In this document: positions 1 to 8,004 of the stretch, piece after piece
Numbering within the stretch: the stretch's first letter is position 1
Layout of the letters: each line of letters begins with the position of its first letter
Assembly: GCA_015978205.1 (NCBI GenBank)
Contig: JADWMM010000039.1
Span: forward strand, 1-48,202
DNA length: 48,202 bases
Direction of reading: 5' to 3'
From: Alkaliphilus sp. NP8
GTDB lineage: Bacteria; Bacillota; Clostridia; Peptostreptococcales; Natronincolaceae
Program-made: the position numbers and the translations under genes
The notes under the pieces: model-generated
The model's input: the letters and a program-made list of their open reading frames with translations, nothing else
The model's database searches: none
Told to the model about the DNA's origin: nothing

Positions 1-13
1 TACTTAAAGAAAG

Positions 14-40
14 CTCAGCATATAACATGCTGGGTTTTTT
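14..40 (+). terminator. Rho-independent terminator of an upstream gene
   Basis: An 8-bp stem (14-21 with 27-34, one G-T wobble) and a 5-nt loop are followed by a run of T from 35. It ends a gene lying left of the window. Confidence 0.8.
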
Positions 41-256
41 TATTGTTTTTTTATAAAATAATTAATAATTTTGAGACCATATCTTATAGAAGTTAAAAAG
101 TTGTATAGTACTATGCTATTAGTATACATATCAGTAATTATTTTCAGTATATGTACAATTTAATTGAAAAAATAAAAGGAAATAATTTGTTTTTGTTGAA
201 TTCTGTAATATGAAATAATTAAACTTTTTTATAATAGATATAGGGGAGTGGTACAG

Positions 257-1744
257 TTGGGCTTTAGAAAAAATAAAGATATTAATAATATAATTAATAA
301 AATTATTGAGATATCTCAGGGGGATTTAACATCAAAAGTAGATATTAAAGGTGATAAGCAGACAAATGAGCTAGCGGCTTCAATAAATGAACTTTTATTT
401 GAATTTAGAAATTTTATAGGAAAAGTCTATAGTTCCAATGAAAAAACATTAAATTTTGCTAAAGAAATAGAGGGAAATGCTAAATACATATCGGAATCTT
501 CAGAGGAAGTATCGGCAGCTGTAATGGACATTGCATCAGAGGCTGGTTCTCAAAGTCAATCAATTTTTGAAGTACGGGAATATACAGAAAAAATGAAACA
601 GGATATATTGAATATTTTAGAACAATCTAAAAAAACACAAAACATATCAAGTGAAATGGTATCCATAGTTAAAATTAGTACAGATGTATTTGAAAAAGCT
701 GTAGATTTATTAAATACAAATACAAATTGGAGTATTGAACTTTCAAATAAAATGGGAGATTTAAGACAAGAAGCTAAAAAAATTCAGAATATAACCTCAG
801 TAGTTACTGATATTAGTGATAATACAAATCTTTTAGCTTTAAATGCATCTATTGAGGCTGCTAGAGCTGGAGAATCTGGAAAAGGATTTGCTGTAGTAGC
901 TGATGAAGTAAAAAAGCTAGCAGATCAATCTTCTGAATCTGCAAGTGAGATAGAGCATATTATTAGTACCATTGTTACTAAGGTTAATGATATAAATGAA
1001 GAAATAGAAGATAAGGTAGGAACATCTAAAGAAAATATTGAAACTGTAAATAAAAGTAAGAATTTATTAGATCAAATTTTAAATTCTACAAAAAATACTT
1101 ATAGTGCTATTAATACAATATATGGTTTAGCTGAAGAAGAAGTAGATATAATAGATAAATTTAGAGATACTATAGAAAAAATTACAGAAGCTGCAGAAAA
1201 ATCATCATCTTTTGCACAAGAGGCTGCAGCTTCTGTTGAAGAAGAAACATCATCTGTACAAGTAATGTTTGAGTCTATTAAAAAGTTAGGTTTGATGACT
1301 AATGACGTTCAAAATATTATAAATGGATTTGTAAAAGAATTTGTAATGGATCAAAATATGAAAAAATTAGTTAATACAGGAACTAAAGCATTAAAAGATA
1401 TGAGCAGAAAAGAAAAACTACGGGAAATGAATGAATCTATTTCACATGAAATATTGAGAAAAGAAATTAAAAAACATAATTTTTTTGAACTTTTAGCTAT
1501 AATGGATGAAAGTGGAGACAGCAAAGGAATACTTCTTAGAGATTCGGAGCAAGTAGACAAAGAATTAGAAGGTAACTATATGCATAGACCTTATTTTCAA
1601 GAGAGTATAAAAGGCGAAATGTTTATTTCAAATCCATATATTTCTTTATACTCTAATACATATTGTGTAACATTAGCAGTTCCTATAATAAATGATTTTG
1701 ACAAGATAATTGGAATTGTTATGGGTGATCTATCTTTAGAATAG
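257..1744 (+). CDS. Soluble methyl-accepting chemotaxis protein with a C-terminal sensor-like domain
   Basis: This is a chemoreceptor-type signalling protein of about 495 residues that would control the CheA/CheW phosphorelay. The long helical signalling domain spans roughly residues 55-340, with the conserved hairpin tip near 190-225 ([20 protein letters not shown], then ADEVKKLA). No membrane segment or N-terminal periplasmic sensor is present, so it should be cytoplasmic. The last ~100 residues look like a small PAS/Cache-type fold (RPYFQES, then a run of beta strands), putting the sensor after the signalling domain. A GTG at 248 is in frame, but the ribosome site GGGGAG abuts it; the TTG at 257 has normal spacing and is preferred. 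No che gene is nearby. The family is certain; ligand and partners are unknown. Confidence 0.88.
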   Translation: MGFRKNKDINNIINKIIEISQGDLTSKVDIKGDKQTNELAASINELLFEFRNFIGKVYSSNEKTLNFAKEIEGNAKYISESSEEVSAAVMDIASEAGSQSQSIFEVREYTEKMKQDILNILEQSKKTQNISSEMVSIVKISTDVFEKAVDLLNTNTNWSIELSNKMGDLRQEAKKIQNITSVVTDISDNTNLLALNASIEAARAGESGKGFAVVADEVKKLADQSSESASEIEHIISTIVTKVNDINEEIEDKVGTSKENIETVNKSKNLLDQILNSTKNTYSAINTIYGLAEEEVDIIDKFRDTIEKITEAAEKSSSFAQEAAASVEEETSSVQVMFESIKKLGLMTNDVQNIINGFVKEFVMDQNMKKLVNTGTKALKDMSRKEKLREMNESISHEILRKEIKKHNFFELLAIMDESGDSKGILLRDSEQVDKELEGNYMHRPYFQESIKGEMFISNPYISLYSNTYCVTLAVPIINDFDKIIGIVMGDLSLE

Positions 1745-1800
1745 TATTAAAAATTATATATACTATACTGTTAATATAGGAGATATGCAAAATATAATAA

Positions 1801-1828
1801 ATAGCAGGTATTAATTAATACCTGCTAT
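1801..1828. terminator. Bidirectional terminator between convergent genes
   Basis: A perfect 28-nt palindrome (arms built on AGCAGGTATT) lies between the stop of the chemoreceptor gene (+) and the stop of xdhC (-). It can form the same hairpin in either transcript. Confidence 0.75.
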
Positions 1829-1845
1829 TATATAGTGAAGTCAAT

Positions 1846-2922
1846 TTATAATGGTTCAATAAGTACATCTAGTATTCCACCGCAAACCATTCCTTCATCT
1901 TCAGCTACATCCCCTGTCATGTCAACATGTTCTATAGAATATTCATTTTTTATAATAGCATCACGAGCTAAAGTAATAATATTGGCTTCACTACAGCCAC
2001 CACCAATACTGCCCATTATTCTACCGTCAAGCCAAACTATCATTTTAGCTCCAGCTTTTCTTGGTACAGAACCTTTAGAATTTATTATTGTTATTAGAGC
2101 TCTAGGTATTTCTGACTCTTTACAAGCTTCATTAATAACATCAACATCAAATTCTGGCCAATTAAATTTGTTATTATTACTTATTTTTGCACCTAGAGAT
2201 CTTCTATAGCTAATAACTTCTGCAATTATAGAAATTGCAATCTCATCAGGTGTAACTGCTCCAATACTTAGTCCAATAGGAGAATTGACCTTGTCTAATT
2301 TATGTTTTGAGAATCCTTCATCAATCAATTGGTTCATCATTTCTTTCACTCTACGTTTTGAGCCAATCATACCTATATAAGCAGGATCATATTTTAAAGT
2401 ATTACGAAGGCAAACTCCATCGTGCCTATGACCTCTTGTTACAATTACAATAAAATCTGAATCTCTTAATTTAATATTATCAAAAACTCTTTCGAAATTT
2501 TCACAAATAACATTATCAGCTAGAGGAAAGCGATTTGCATTGGCAAAGGAAGGTCTATCGTCTGCTACAACAACAGAAAATCCAACTTTATTTCCTAATT
2601 CACATAGAGGCTTAGCTATATGGCCACCTCCTAGTATTATTAGTCTAGGCTTTGGAAAGAAAGGTTCAATAACTACAGTTTTATCGTCAGAAGTTATAGT
2701 AGTAGGAGTGCCTATTTTAAAAGAATGTAACACTTTTTCTTTAATGTCTTTATTATCTTCAATCATTTTAGGTAGATTTTTTTCTATATCATGCTTATTC
2801 AGAAAAATTTTATTTTTGATATTTCCTCTTTTTTCATCTTTAGAATCTAAAAAAGTTAGTAATGCTAGCTCTTTGCCATTCATTAATCTTTGTAATAAAT
2901 CTTGATATACTTTTTCAAACAT
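1846..2922 (-). CDS. xdhC: XdhC/CoxI-family molybdenum cofactor insertion protein
   Basis: XdhC proteins bind molybdenum cofactor and help sulfurate and insert it into xanthine-dehydrogenase-type hydroxylases. A Rossmann domain starts near residue 90 (LGGGHIAKPL, ADDRPSFAN, GMIGSKRR, SIGAVTPDEIA) and is followed by a CoxI domain (SVPRKAGAKM, SIGGGCSEA, CGGILDVLIEPL) at the C-terminus. The first ~90 residues look like a degenerate CoxI half that keeps only the terminal TVVIEPF strand. An upstream ATG (2937) is in frame, but GGTGA lies just ahead of the ATG at 2922, so the latter is preferred. The gene is 58-73 nt downstream of the NPCBM-like gene and may be cotranscribed. No molybdenum hydroxylase gene is in the window, so its client is elsewhere. 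Confidence 0.88.
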   Translation of the reverse strand: MFEKVYQDLLQRLMNGKELALLTFLDSKDEKRGNIKNKIFLNKHDIEKNLPKMIEDNKDIKEKVLHSFKIGTPTTITSDDKTVVIEPFFPKPRLIILGGGHIAKPLCELGNKVGFSVVVADDRPSFANANRFPLADNVICENFERVFDNIKLRDSDFIVIVTRGHRHDGVCLRNTLKYDPAYIGMIGSKRRVKEMMNQLIDEGFSKHKLDKVNSPIGLSIGAVTPDEIAISIIAEVISYRRSLGAKISNNNKFNWPEFDVDVINEACKESEIPRALITIINSKGSVPRKAGAKMIVWLDGRIMGSIGGGCSEANIITLARDAIIKNEYSIEHVDMTGDVAEDEGMVCGGILDVLIEPL

Positions 2923-2995
2923 ATTACGATCACCCATTCATTTGTATATTAGTAAGTAAATTCAGTTTATTATAGATGTTATCATTTATTAATTT

Positions 2996-3745
2996 TTATT
3001 GCAATTTTGGATCCAACATAAGAAAATAATTTAAATCAGAGTCTGTATCTACAGAGAATTCTATTATTATATTTTTAGATTTCTTTAAGTTTACATCAAT
3101 TTTTTTTAGCCCATCAGATTTCTTAAATTTAGTTTTGTAAATTTCTTCACCAAAAAATTCATTATTGCACTTTGTAATGTTGTCATTATTAAATACTGAA
3201 AATGTAACTTCAGAGTCAGATAAATTTTCTGCTAAATCATCTATTCCAATATATCCTGTTAGATTAGAGTGTTTAATATCTTCGTTATATAGCTTTGCAA
3301 AATAATAGCTCCTATCTCCATTTTCAGTTCTATCAAAACCTATGCCATTTAAATAAGTCTTTCCCTCAACTTTAAATTCAGTACCATCTTTCCAATGGTT
3401 TTCTCTAAAAATAGAATGATATCTTTTGTTTGCTCCAAACTTAATTGTATGGGTAAAAAACTTTACATTTTTATTATCTTCGTTATAATTAAATTGATTT
3501 TTAACTTTATTTAATTCTTCTCTTAAATATTTATTTTCTCTATATAAAGATTCATTTTCTTTTTTTATTTCTGAAATAAGTTCATCTTTATATTTGTATA
3601 TATCGGTGGAATTTTCTTCACTATATATAAAATTCTTATCATTTTTAGAAAATTGCGAACAAGAAGATGTTTTATTTTGAGAAAATACATATGAATAAGT
3701 AAGCATTCCACATAAGAATAGTATTAACAATATTTGTTTTTTCAA
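2996..3745 (-). CDS. Secreted protein with coiled coil and NPCBM-like domain
   Basis: The 249-residue product starts with a hydrophobic N-terminal segment (about residues 4-22) typical of a signal peptide or membrane anchor. A charged coiled-coil stretch follows at about 50-85. The C-terminal ~150 residues resemble the NPCBM carbohydrate-binding fold: a GIGFDRTENG turn, a GYIGIDDLAEN strand-turn, then FSVFNND and a final strand block. The likely role is binding sugar polymer at the cell surface, inferred from fold resemblance only. The start codon is TTG at 3745, supported by GGGAGGT about 7 nt upstream. No catalytic domain is visible. Confidence 0.72.
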   Translation of the reverse strand: MKKQILLILFLCGMLTYSYVFSQNKTSSCSQFSKNDKNFIYSEENSTDIYKYKDELISEIKKENESLYRENKYLREELNKVKNQFNYNEDNKNVKFFTHTIKFGANKRYHSIFRENHWKDGTEFKVEGKTYLNGIGFDRTENGDRSYYFAKLYNEDIKHSNLTGYIGIDDLAENLSDSEVTFSVFNNDNITKCNNEFFGEEIYKTKFKKSDGLKKIDVNLKKSKNIIIEFSVDTDSDLNYFLMLDPKLQ

Positions 3746-3879
3746 GAAAGGACCTCCCTAATAATAGTTATATTTTTAGTATAATATAAATTTGATAAAT
3801 TTTCTACAAAATTCTTTTAAAAAAATGTTTCTACAATATTTTACAAAAAATATTATATTATTTACTATATCGGCATATA

Positions 3880-3908
3880 TTGACCTAGAGATTCTATTGT
3901 GATATATT
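3880..3908 (+). promoter_or_regulatory. Sigma-A-type promoter for the duplicated-domain gene
   Basis: TTGACC at 3880-3885, a 17-nt spacer, then TATATT at 3903-3908. It lies about 110 nt before the ATG at 4016, in the gap between two divergent genes. Confidence 0.5.
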
Positions 3909-4015
3909 TACGATAAAATAAATAACCTTTAATATTAGTGTTTAAGAAATGAATAAATTTAAATAGAGACAATATAAATATAAACTATTACTTTTATAAG
4001 AATGGAGCTGATAGT

Positions 4016-4702
4016 ATGGATATAAAATCAGAACATAACAATAACTTAAGTACAGACAAAGAAAATAAAACAACAATTCAAGAAATGCCTGAAGAAAATA
4101 ATATAGAAATCAACGAAGAGTCAAAAGAAGATGATATAAAAATACAAGAAGAAATAGAAGAAGTTGAAAAGGATAAAGTAGAATTAATAGGAGAATATAT
4201 AAGAGAAAAATCCTTTGAATGTAAAACAGTAAATGCTGAAGAATTTTTAGAAGAACCTTTTTTATTAGAAGTTGATGAATTATTATCTTCTATCGATGAA
4301 TTAAAAGAAAGACAAGAATTTAAAGATATATATACTATTAAGGGGAATGAAGTTATATATCTATTTTCGGATAAACACATAACTCATAATTATGCTAAAA
4401 ACATGGTTATGGTAGAAGAAAGAGATTTATTAAAGTTAGTTGCTGAAACTGTAAGGAATGAATCAAAATCATACCCAAGACCAACTGATTCTAAGTTATT
4501 TTTTAAATCCCCATTTAAACTGAAAAGAGAAGAATTTAATAATGTTTTAGAATTATTAAAAGGAGAACAAGAGTATACAGATATAAAAGAAACTAAAGCA
4601 TCAAATAAAGCATTATATTTATATTCAGACAAATATATGACTGAAATGCATGCTAATTCTTTAGCTGAATGGATTGAAGTAGAGTCAAATCAAAATCCAT
4701 AG
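4016..4702 (+). CDS. Acidic hypothetical protein with a tandem-duplicated ~80-residue domain
   Basis: I do not recognise this family. The first ~55 residues are very acidic, low in complexity and probably disordered. After them come two related units, about residues 57-134 and 140-221. Each runs: helix, an EEF..EPF or KLFFKSPF element, a helix of about 15 residues, (E/Q)(F/Y).DI....., then a strand and turn shared as (V/A)(I/L)YL(F/Y)SDK, then a short helix ending near W or M. No signal peptide, membrane segment or cysteine pattern is seen, so it is probably cytoplasmic. The ATG at 4016 has GGAG 10-12 nt upstream. It stands alone, divergent from the NPCBM-like gene and 300 nt before the redox cluster. 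Confidence 0.75.
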   Translation: MDIKSEHNNNLSTDKENKTTIQEMPEENNIEINEESKEDDIKIQEEIEEVEKDKVELIGEYIREKSFECKTVNAEEFLEEPFLLEVDELLSSIDELKERQEFKDIYTIKGNEVIYLFSDKHITHNYAKNMVMVEERDLLKLVAETVRNESKSYPRPTDSKLFFKSPFKLKREEFNNVLELLKGEQEYTDIKETKASNKALYLYSDKYMTEMHANSLAEWIEVESNQNP

Positions 4703-4740
4703 AAGTATTTTAGTATAAAATCATAATAGTAGTATAAACT

Positions 4741-4870
4741 TTAAGAAATATTTATGAATAAAATTTATTGACAAACTATGCACGGATAATATATATTTAT
4801 GAATATAACAAATATTTATACCACTATAATATATATTTATTAAAATAATGCATATTTATAAATAATAATT
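4741..4870. repeat. Cluster of short AT-rich direct repeats ahead of the AOR cluster
   Basis: The 301-nt gap before the Fe-S gene contains several copies of an ATATTTAT-type word: AATATTTATGAATA at 4746-4760, ATAATATATATTTAT at 4786-4800 and again at 4826-4840, and ATATTTATAAATA near 4852-4864. In such AT-rich DNA part of this may be chance, but the 15-nt unit at 4786 and 4826 is exact. The rest of the gap holds short inverted repeats (TTTGTT/AACAAA near 4899-4914, and AAATATTTC/GAAATATTT near 4934-4966). Confidence 0.4.
4768..4797 (+). promoter_or_regulatory. Candidate promoter of the AOR Fe-S gene
   Basis: TTGACA at 4768-4773, an 18-nt spacer, then TATATT at 4792-4797. This would give a leader of about 200 nt before the ATG at 5004. 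The word ACAAACTATG that overlaps the -35 box recurs at 5688-5697, just ahead of the AOR gene. Confidence 0.4.
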
Positions 4871-5003
4871 GGTTTTTTAAAACTTTCATTATAATTAGTT
4901 TGTTAATAAACAAATTAAATAATAAGCAAATTAAATATTTCTATACTTATATAAAAGAAATATTTGATATAGTAATAAATTTAATTTAGGAGGGAGCGTT
5001 ATT

Positions 5004-5666
5004 ATGTTTGAAAGAGAAGTAGAAGATTTTTTAGAAAAACTAAGAACAAGAAGAGAGTTTTTAAAAGTTAGTGGAAAAGGAGTAGCAGGTATAACTGTTA
5101 CAGCTTCAGTTCTTAATTTATTAGGCTGTAGTAATAGCGATGTAGGAAGTGCTACTGCAGTAGTAACACCTAAAGGTATACTTATTTCTGATCAAAGTAG
5201 ATGTGTTGGATGTCAAAGATGTGAAATGGTATGTACACTTACAAATGATGGGAAGGTTCACCCACTTATTTCAAGAGTAAAAGTTAGTAGGAACTTTAAC
5301 TATGGAACAGAGTTGACTTCTGATTATCGTAATAAAGATGGTTATTTTGGTAATTTCCTTATGACTCCTGAAACATGTCAACAGTGTGAAGAACCTAAAT
5401 GTGCAGAGGTCTGCCCAAAAGAAGCAATAACCTTAGATGAAAAATTAGGTGCTTGGACTGTAGATGAAAGTGCATGTATTGGATGTGGAGCATGTACTGA
5501 GGCCTGTCCATGGAACATGCCTACAATAGACCCAGAAGATAAAAAATCTACAAAATGTATTTTATGTGGAGCATGTGCAGATAACTGTATTACAGGTGCA
5601 TTAAAGATAATGCCATGGGAAGAAGTAGCAGCAGCTTTTAAAAGAAAAGGATATCGTTTTTCATAA
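5004..5666 (+). CDS. Four-cluster [4Fe-4S] electron-transfer subunit with Tat-like leader
   Basis: The product is a 220-residue DmsB/YdhY-type ferredoxin that would pass electrons to or from the AOR encoded next. Four cysteine sets are visible: C67/70/73/77, C125/128/133/137, C158/161/164/168 and C185/188/191/195, enough for four [4Fe-4S] clusters. The N-terminus holds a twin-arginine-like motif (RREFLK, residues 16-21), a hydrophobic stretch and a lipobox-like LLGC at C42, suggesting export and lipidation. The AOR partner has no leader, so topology is an open question. A clear GGAGGGAG lies 9-16 nt before the ATG. Escherichia coli has an AOR-like YdhV near such ferredoxins, supporting the pairing. 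Confidence 0.87.
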   Translation: MFEREVEDFLEKLRTRREFLKVSGKGVAGITVTASVLNLLGCSNSDVGSATAVVTPKGILISDQSRCVGCQRCEMVCTLTNDGKVHPLISRVKVSRNFNYGTELTSDYRNKDGYFGNFLMTPETCQQCEEPKCAEVCPKEAITLDEKLGAWTVDESACIGCGACTEACPWNMPTIDPEDKKSTKCILCGACADNCITGALKIMPWEEVAAAFKRKGYRFS

Positions 5667-5750
5667 TATTAATTATTAGTTAATTAACAAACTATGTTTT
5701 AAATTATATAAATGTAATACTTATTGATATTTAAAGAGGGAGGAATAATA

Positions 5751-7853
5751 ATGTCTAATGTAACAGGATGGACAGGTAAGATGTTAAGGGTAAACTTGAC
5801 TACGGGTAATATTACTACTGAAGATACTATGAAATATAAAGAATTTATTGGTGGAGCAGGTATCGGATATAAAGTTATATTTGACGAAGTTGCACAAGGA
5901 ACAAAAGCTTTCGATGAAGAGAATAAAATAGTAATTGCAGTTGGACCTTTTACAGGTGCAGGAGTTCCTTGTAGTGGAAGAACAAATATTACTTCTCTAG
6001 CACCAACTAACCCATATAATGCGGTTACTGATAGTCATATGGGTGGTAACTTCGGACCATTCTTAAAATTTGCAGGCTGGGATGCTATTATACTTGAAGG
6101 AGCTTCTAAAACTCCAGTGTGGTTAAAAATTGAAGATGATAAAGTATCTTTAGAAGATGCTTCTCATTTATGGGGTAAAGGGACTGTAGATACTTCAAAT
6201 GAGTTAAATAAAGTAATGGGCAAAGAAGCTTGTATAGCATCTATTGGTCAAGCAGGTGAAAACTTAATTCATTTATCGTCTATAGTAAACAGTGTAAATC
6301 ACTCTGCTGGTGGACATGGTGGAGTGTTTGGTTCTAAGAAGCTAAAAGCTATAGGAGTTAGAGGAACTGGAGCAGTTAAAATTGCAGAAGGTAAAGCTCA
6401 AGAGTGGTTAAAACTTAACAGATATATGATGACAGATATAATCGGAGCTAATAATCAACACGTTGTTCCAAGTACACCACAGCCATGGGCTGAGTATCAT
6501 AATAAAGGAAGTCGTTGGACTGGACAACCAGCACTATTTTGGGGAGCAGCAGAGCCGCCAGTAGAAACGGGAGAATGTCCACAAGGTAATCCTAATAAAG
6601 TAGGACTTCGTACACAGAAGGCAATATTTGATTTAGGCGATGTAGCTGAAGATAGAACTATAAAGATGGGTGGTTGTCATTCTTGTCCAATACGCTGTCA
6701 ATCTAATCTTAAAGTTCCTGAACTTGAAAAGTATGGATTAACTCCTTATGCAGCTAGTACATGTATAGGATTTATTAATCCTGGTACAGTTATGAATGTT
6801 AACTGGAGAGGTACAGAAGAAGAGTTAGTAATTAAATCTTTAGGATCAAGGCTTGCAGATGATTATGGTATTTGGAGTAATTATGGTCAGTTAGGAAGAG
6901 ACTTTAGATATGTACTTAATTCTGGTAAATTTAAAAAAGTACTTTCAGAAGAAGAGTACAATAGTATACCATGGGATTTAGCAGAATCAGAAGATCCAGC
7001 ATTCTTATTAGAATTTTATAGAAGAATTGCCTTAAAAGAAGGAGAATTCTGGAAGATAGCACAAGGGCCATACTGGTTAGATCAAGAGTGGAACTTAGGA
7101 GATGAATATTGGACTGGATATGGAAACAATGTTTGGTCAAAAATGGCTTTCCCTAAACACCATAGTAATGAAGCAGGTGCACAAGTAGGAGTGCTTGTTA
7201 ATATAATGTTTAATAGAGATGCTAACTCTCATACTCATATGAATATGATAGGTGCAGGACTTCCATTAGAATTATTAAAAGAAATAGCTGGCGAAGTATG
7301 GGGTTCTCCAGATGCATTTGATGAGCCACAAAATTATACTCCTATGAATAAGTATAAAGCTAAATTTGCTAAATGGTCATTAGATAGAAACTTCTTACAT
7401 GACTCTATTACATTATGTAACTGGGTATGGCCTATGACAGTTTCACCATCTAAAGATAGAAACTATAGAGGTGATACAGCGTTAGAAGCTAAATTCTTCA
7501 GCTTAGCTACTGGTATAGAAACTTCTGAAGAGGAATTAGACTTAGCAGCTGAAAGAATAGCAACACTTCATAGAGCAGCAACTATTAAAGAAATGGCAAC
7601 TATTGATATGCGAAATGAGCATGATATAATTCCGGAGTGGGCATTTACAGATGCAAAGAATCCAGATGCAAAGCCATTTACACCTGGAACAGTTATTATG
7701 GATAGAGAAGATATGCAATTAGCACTTACAATGTTATATAAAGAATATGGATGGGATGAAAAAACAGGAGCACCTACAAGAGCTACATTAGAAAGATTAA
7801 ATATGAAAGATGTAGCAGATGAATTAGAAAAACTTAACTTACTTCCAAGTTAA
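5751..7853 (+). CDS. ydhV: Aldehyde:ferredoxin oxidoreductase family protein, YdhV type (W/Mo)
   Basis: This 700-residue protein belongs to the tungsten/molybdenum AOR family, which oxidises aldehydes or reduces acids using a bis-pterin metal centre and one [4Fe-4S] cluster. It matches what I recall of Escherichia coli YdhV along its length (GWTGK.LRVNLTTGNI at the start, GANN.HVVPSTPQ.WAEY, CHSCPIRC, LCNWVWPMTVSP). The cluster ligands are probably C309, C312 and C316, plus C556 in the LCNW motif. GGAGGG sits just before the ATG at 5751; an upstream in-frame ATG (5724) lacks a ribosome site. It follows the four-cluster ferredoxin gene by 84 nt. The physiological substrate is unknown, and sequence alone cannot decide W versus Mo. 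Confidence 0.93.
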   Translation: MSNVTGWTGKMLRVNLTTGNITTEDTMKYKEFIGGAGIGYKVIFDEVAQGTKAFDEENKIVIAVGPFTGAGVPCSGRTNITSLAPTNPYNAVTDSHMGGNFGPFLKFAGWDAIILEGASKTPVWLKIEDDKVSLEDASHLWGKGTVDTSNELNKVMGKEACIASIGQAGENLIHLSSIVNSVNHSAGGHGGVFGSKKLKAIGVRGTGAVKIAEGKAQEWLKLNRYMMTDIIGANNQHVVPSTPQPWAEYHNKGSRWTGQPALFWGAAEPPVETGECPQGNPNKVGLRTQKAIFDLGDVAEDRTIKMGGCHSCPIRCQSNLKVPELEKYGLTPYAASTCIGFINPGTVMNVNWRGTEEELVIKSLGSRLADDYGIWSNYGQLGRDFRYVLNSGKFKKVLSEEEYNSIPWDLAESEDPAFLLEFYRRIALKEGEFWKIAQGPYWLDQEWNLGDEYWTGYGNNVWSKMAFPKHHSNEAGAQVGVLVNIMFNRDANSHTHMNMIGAGLPLELLKEIAGEVWGSPDAFDEPQNYTPMNKYKAKFAKWSLDRNFLHDSITLCNWVWPMTVSPSKDRNYRGDTALEAKFFSLATGIETSEEELDLAAERIATLHRAATIKEMATIDMRNEHDIIPEWAFTDAKNPDAKPFTPGTVIMDREDMQLALTMLYKEYGWDEKTGAPTRATLERLNMKDVADELEKLNLLPS

Positions 7854-7872
7854 TATATAATAAAATTAACAT

Positions 7873-7914
7873 AGAAGAGTCTATAGAATTGTCTATGGCT
7901 CTTCTAAGTTTTTA
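7873..7914 (+). terminator. Terminator after the AOR gene
   Basis: A long hairpin pairs AGAAGAG (7873-7879) plus CTATAGA with TCTATGG plus CTCTTCT (ending 7905), with one bulged T, followed by a T-run. Confidence 0.75.
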
Positions 7915-7924
7915 TTGTGAATAT

Positions 7925-7983
7925 AACAAGATTCCTCGTATCCACTAGCAATATTTAATTGCATTGATGGGTAGGGACTTGTT
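7925..7983 (+). ncRNA. Candidate structured leader RNA of the multi-cluster ferredoxin gene
   Basis: A 59-nt segment folds on paper into one long interrupted hairpin: AACAAG (7925-7930) with CTTGTT (7978-7983), CCT (7934-7936) with AGG (7973-7975), CCA (7942-7944) with TGG (7968-7970), and GCAAT (7948-7952) with ATTGC (7958-7962). It directly precedes the GGGGAT ribosome site of the gene starting at 8005. No T-run follows, so it is not a terminator. I could not match it to a known riboswitch, including the molybdenum cofactor class. Confidence 0.4.
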
Positions 7984-8004
7984 ATTATTGATGGGGATGA
8001 TACT

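Noticed and set aside
1351-1560. Many antisense frames over real genes, for example here and at 6931-7140, 16179-16439, 40397-40810 and 42096-42407
   Set aside because: They are Ser/Leu/Phe-rich shadows of AT-rich coding strands, without ribosome sites or recognisable motifs.
7925-7983. Molybdenum/tungsten cofactor riboswitch
   Set aside because: The conserved core words of that class are not visible; I keep it only as an unclassified hairpin.
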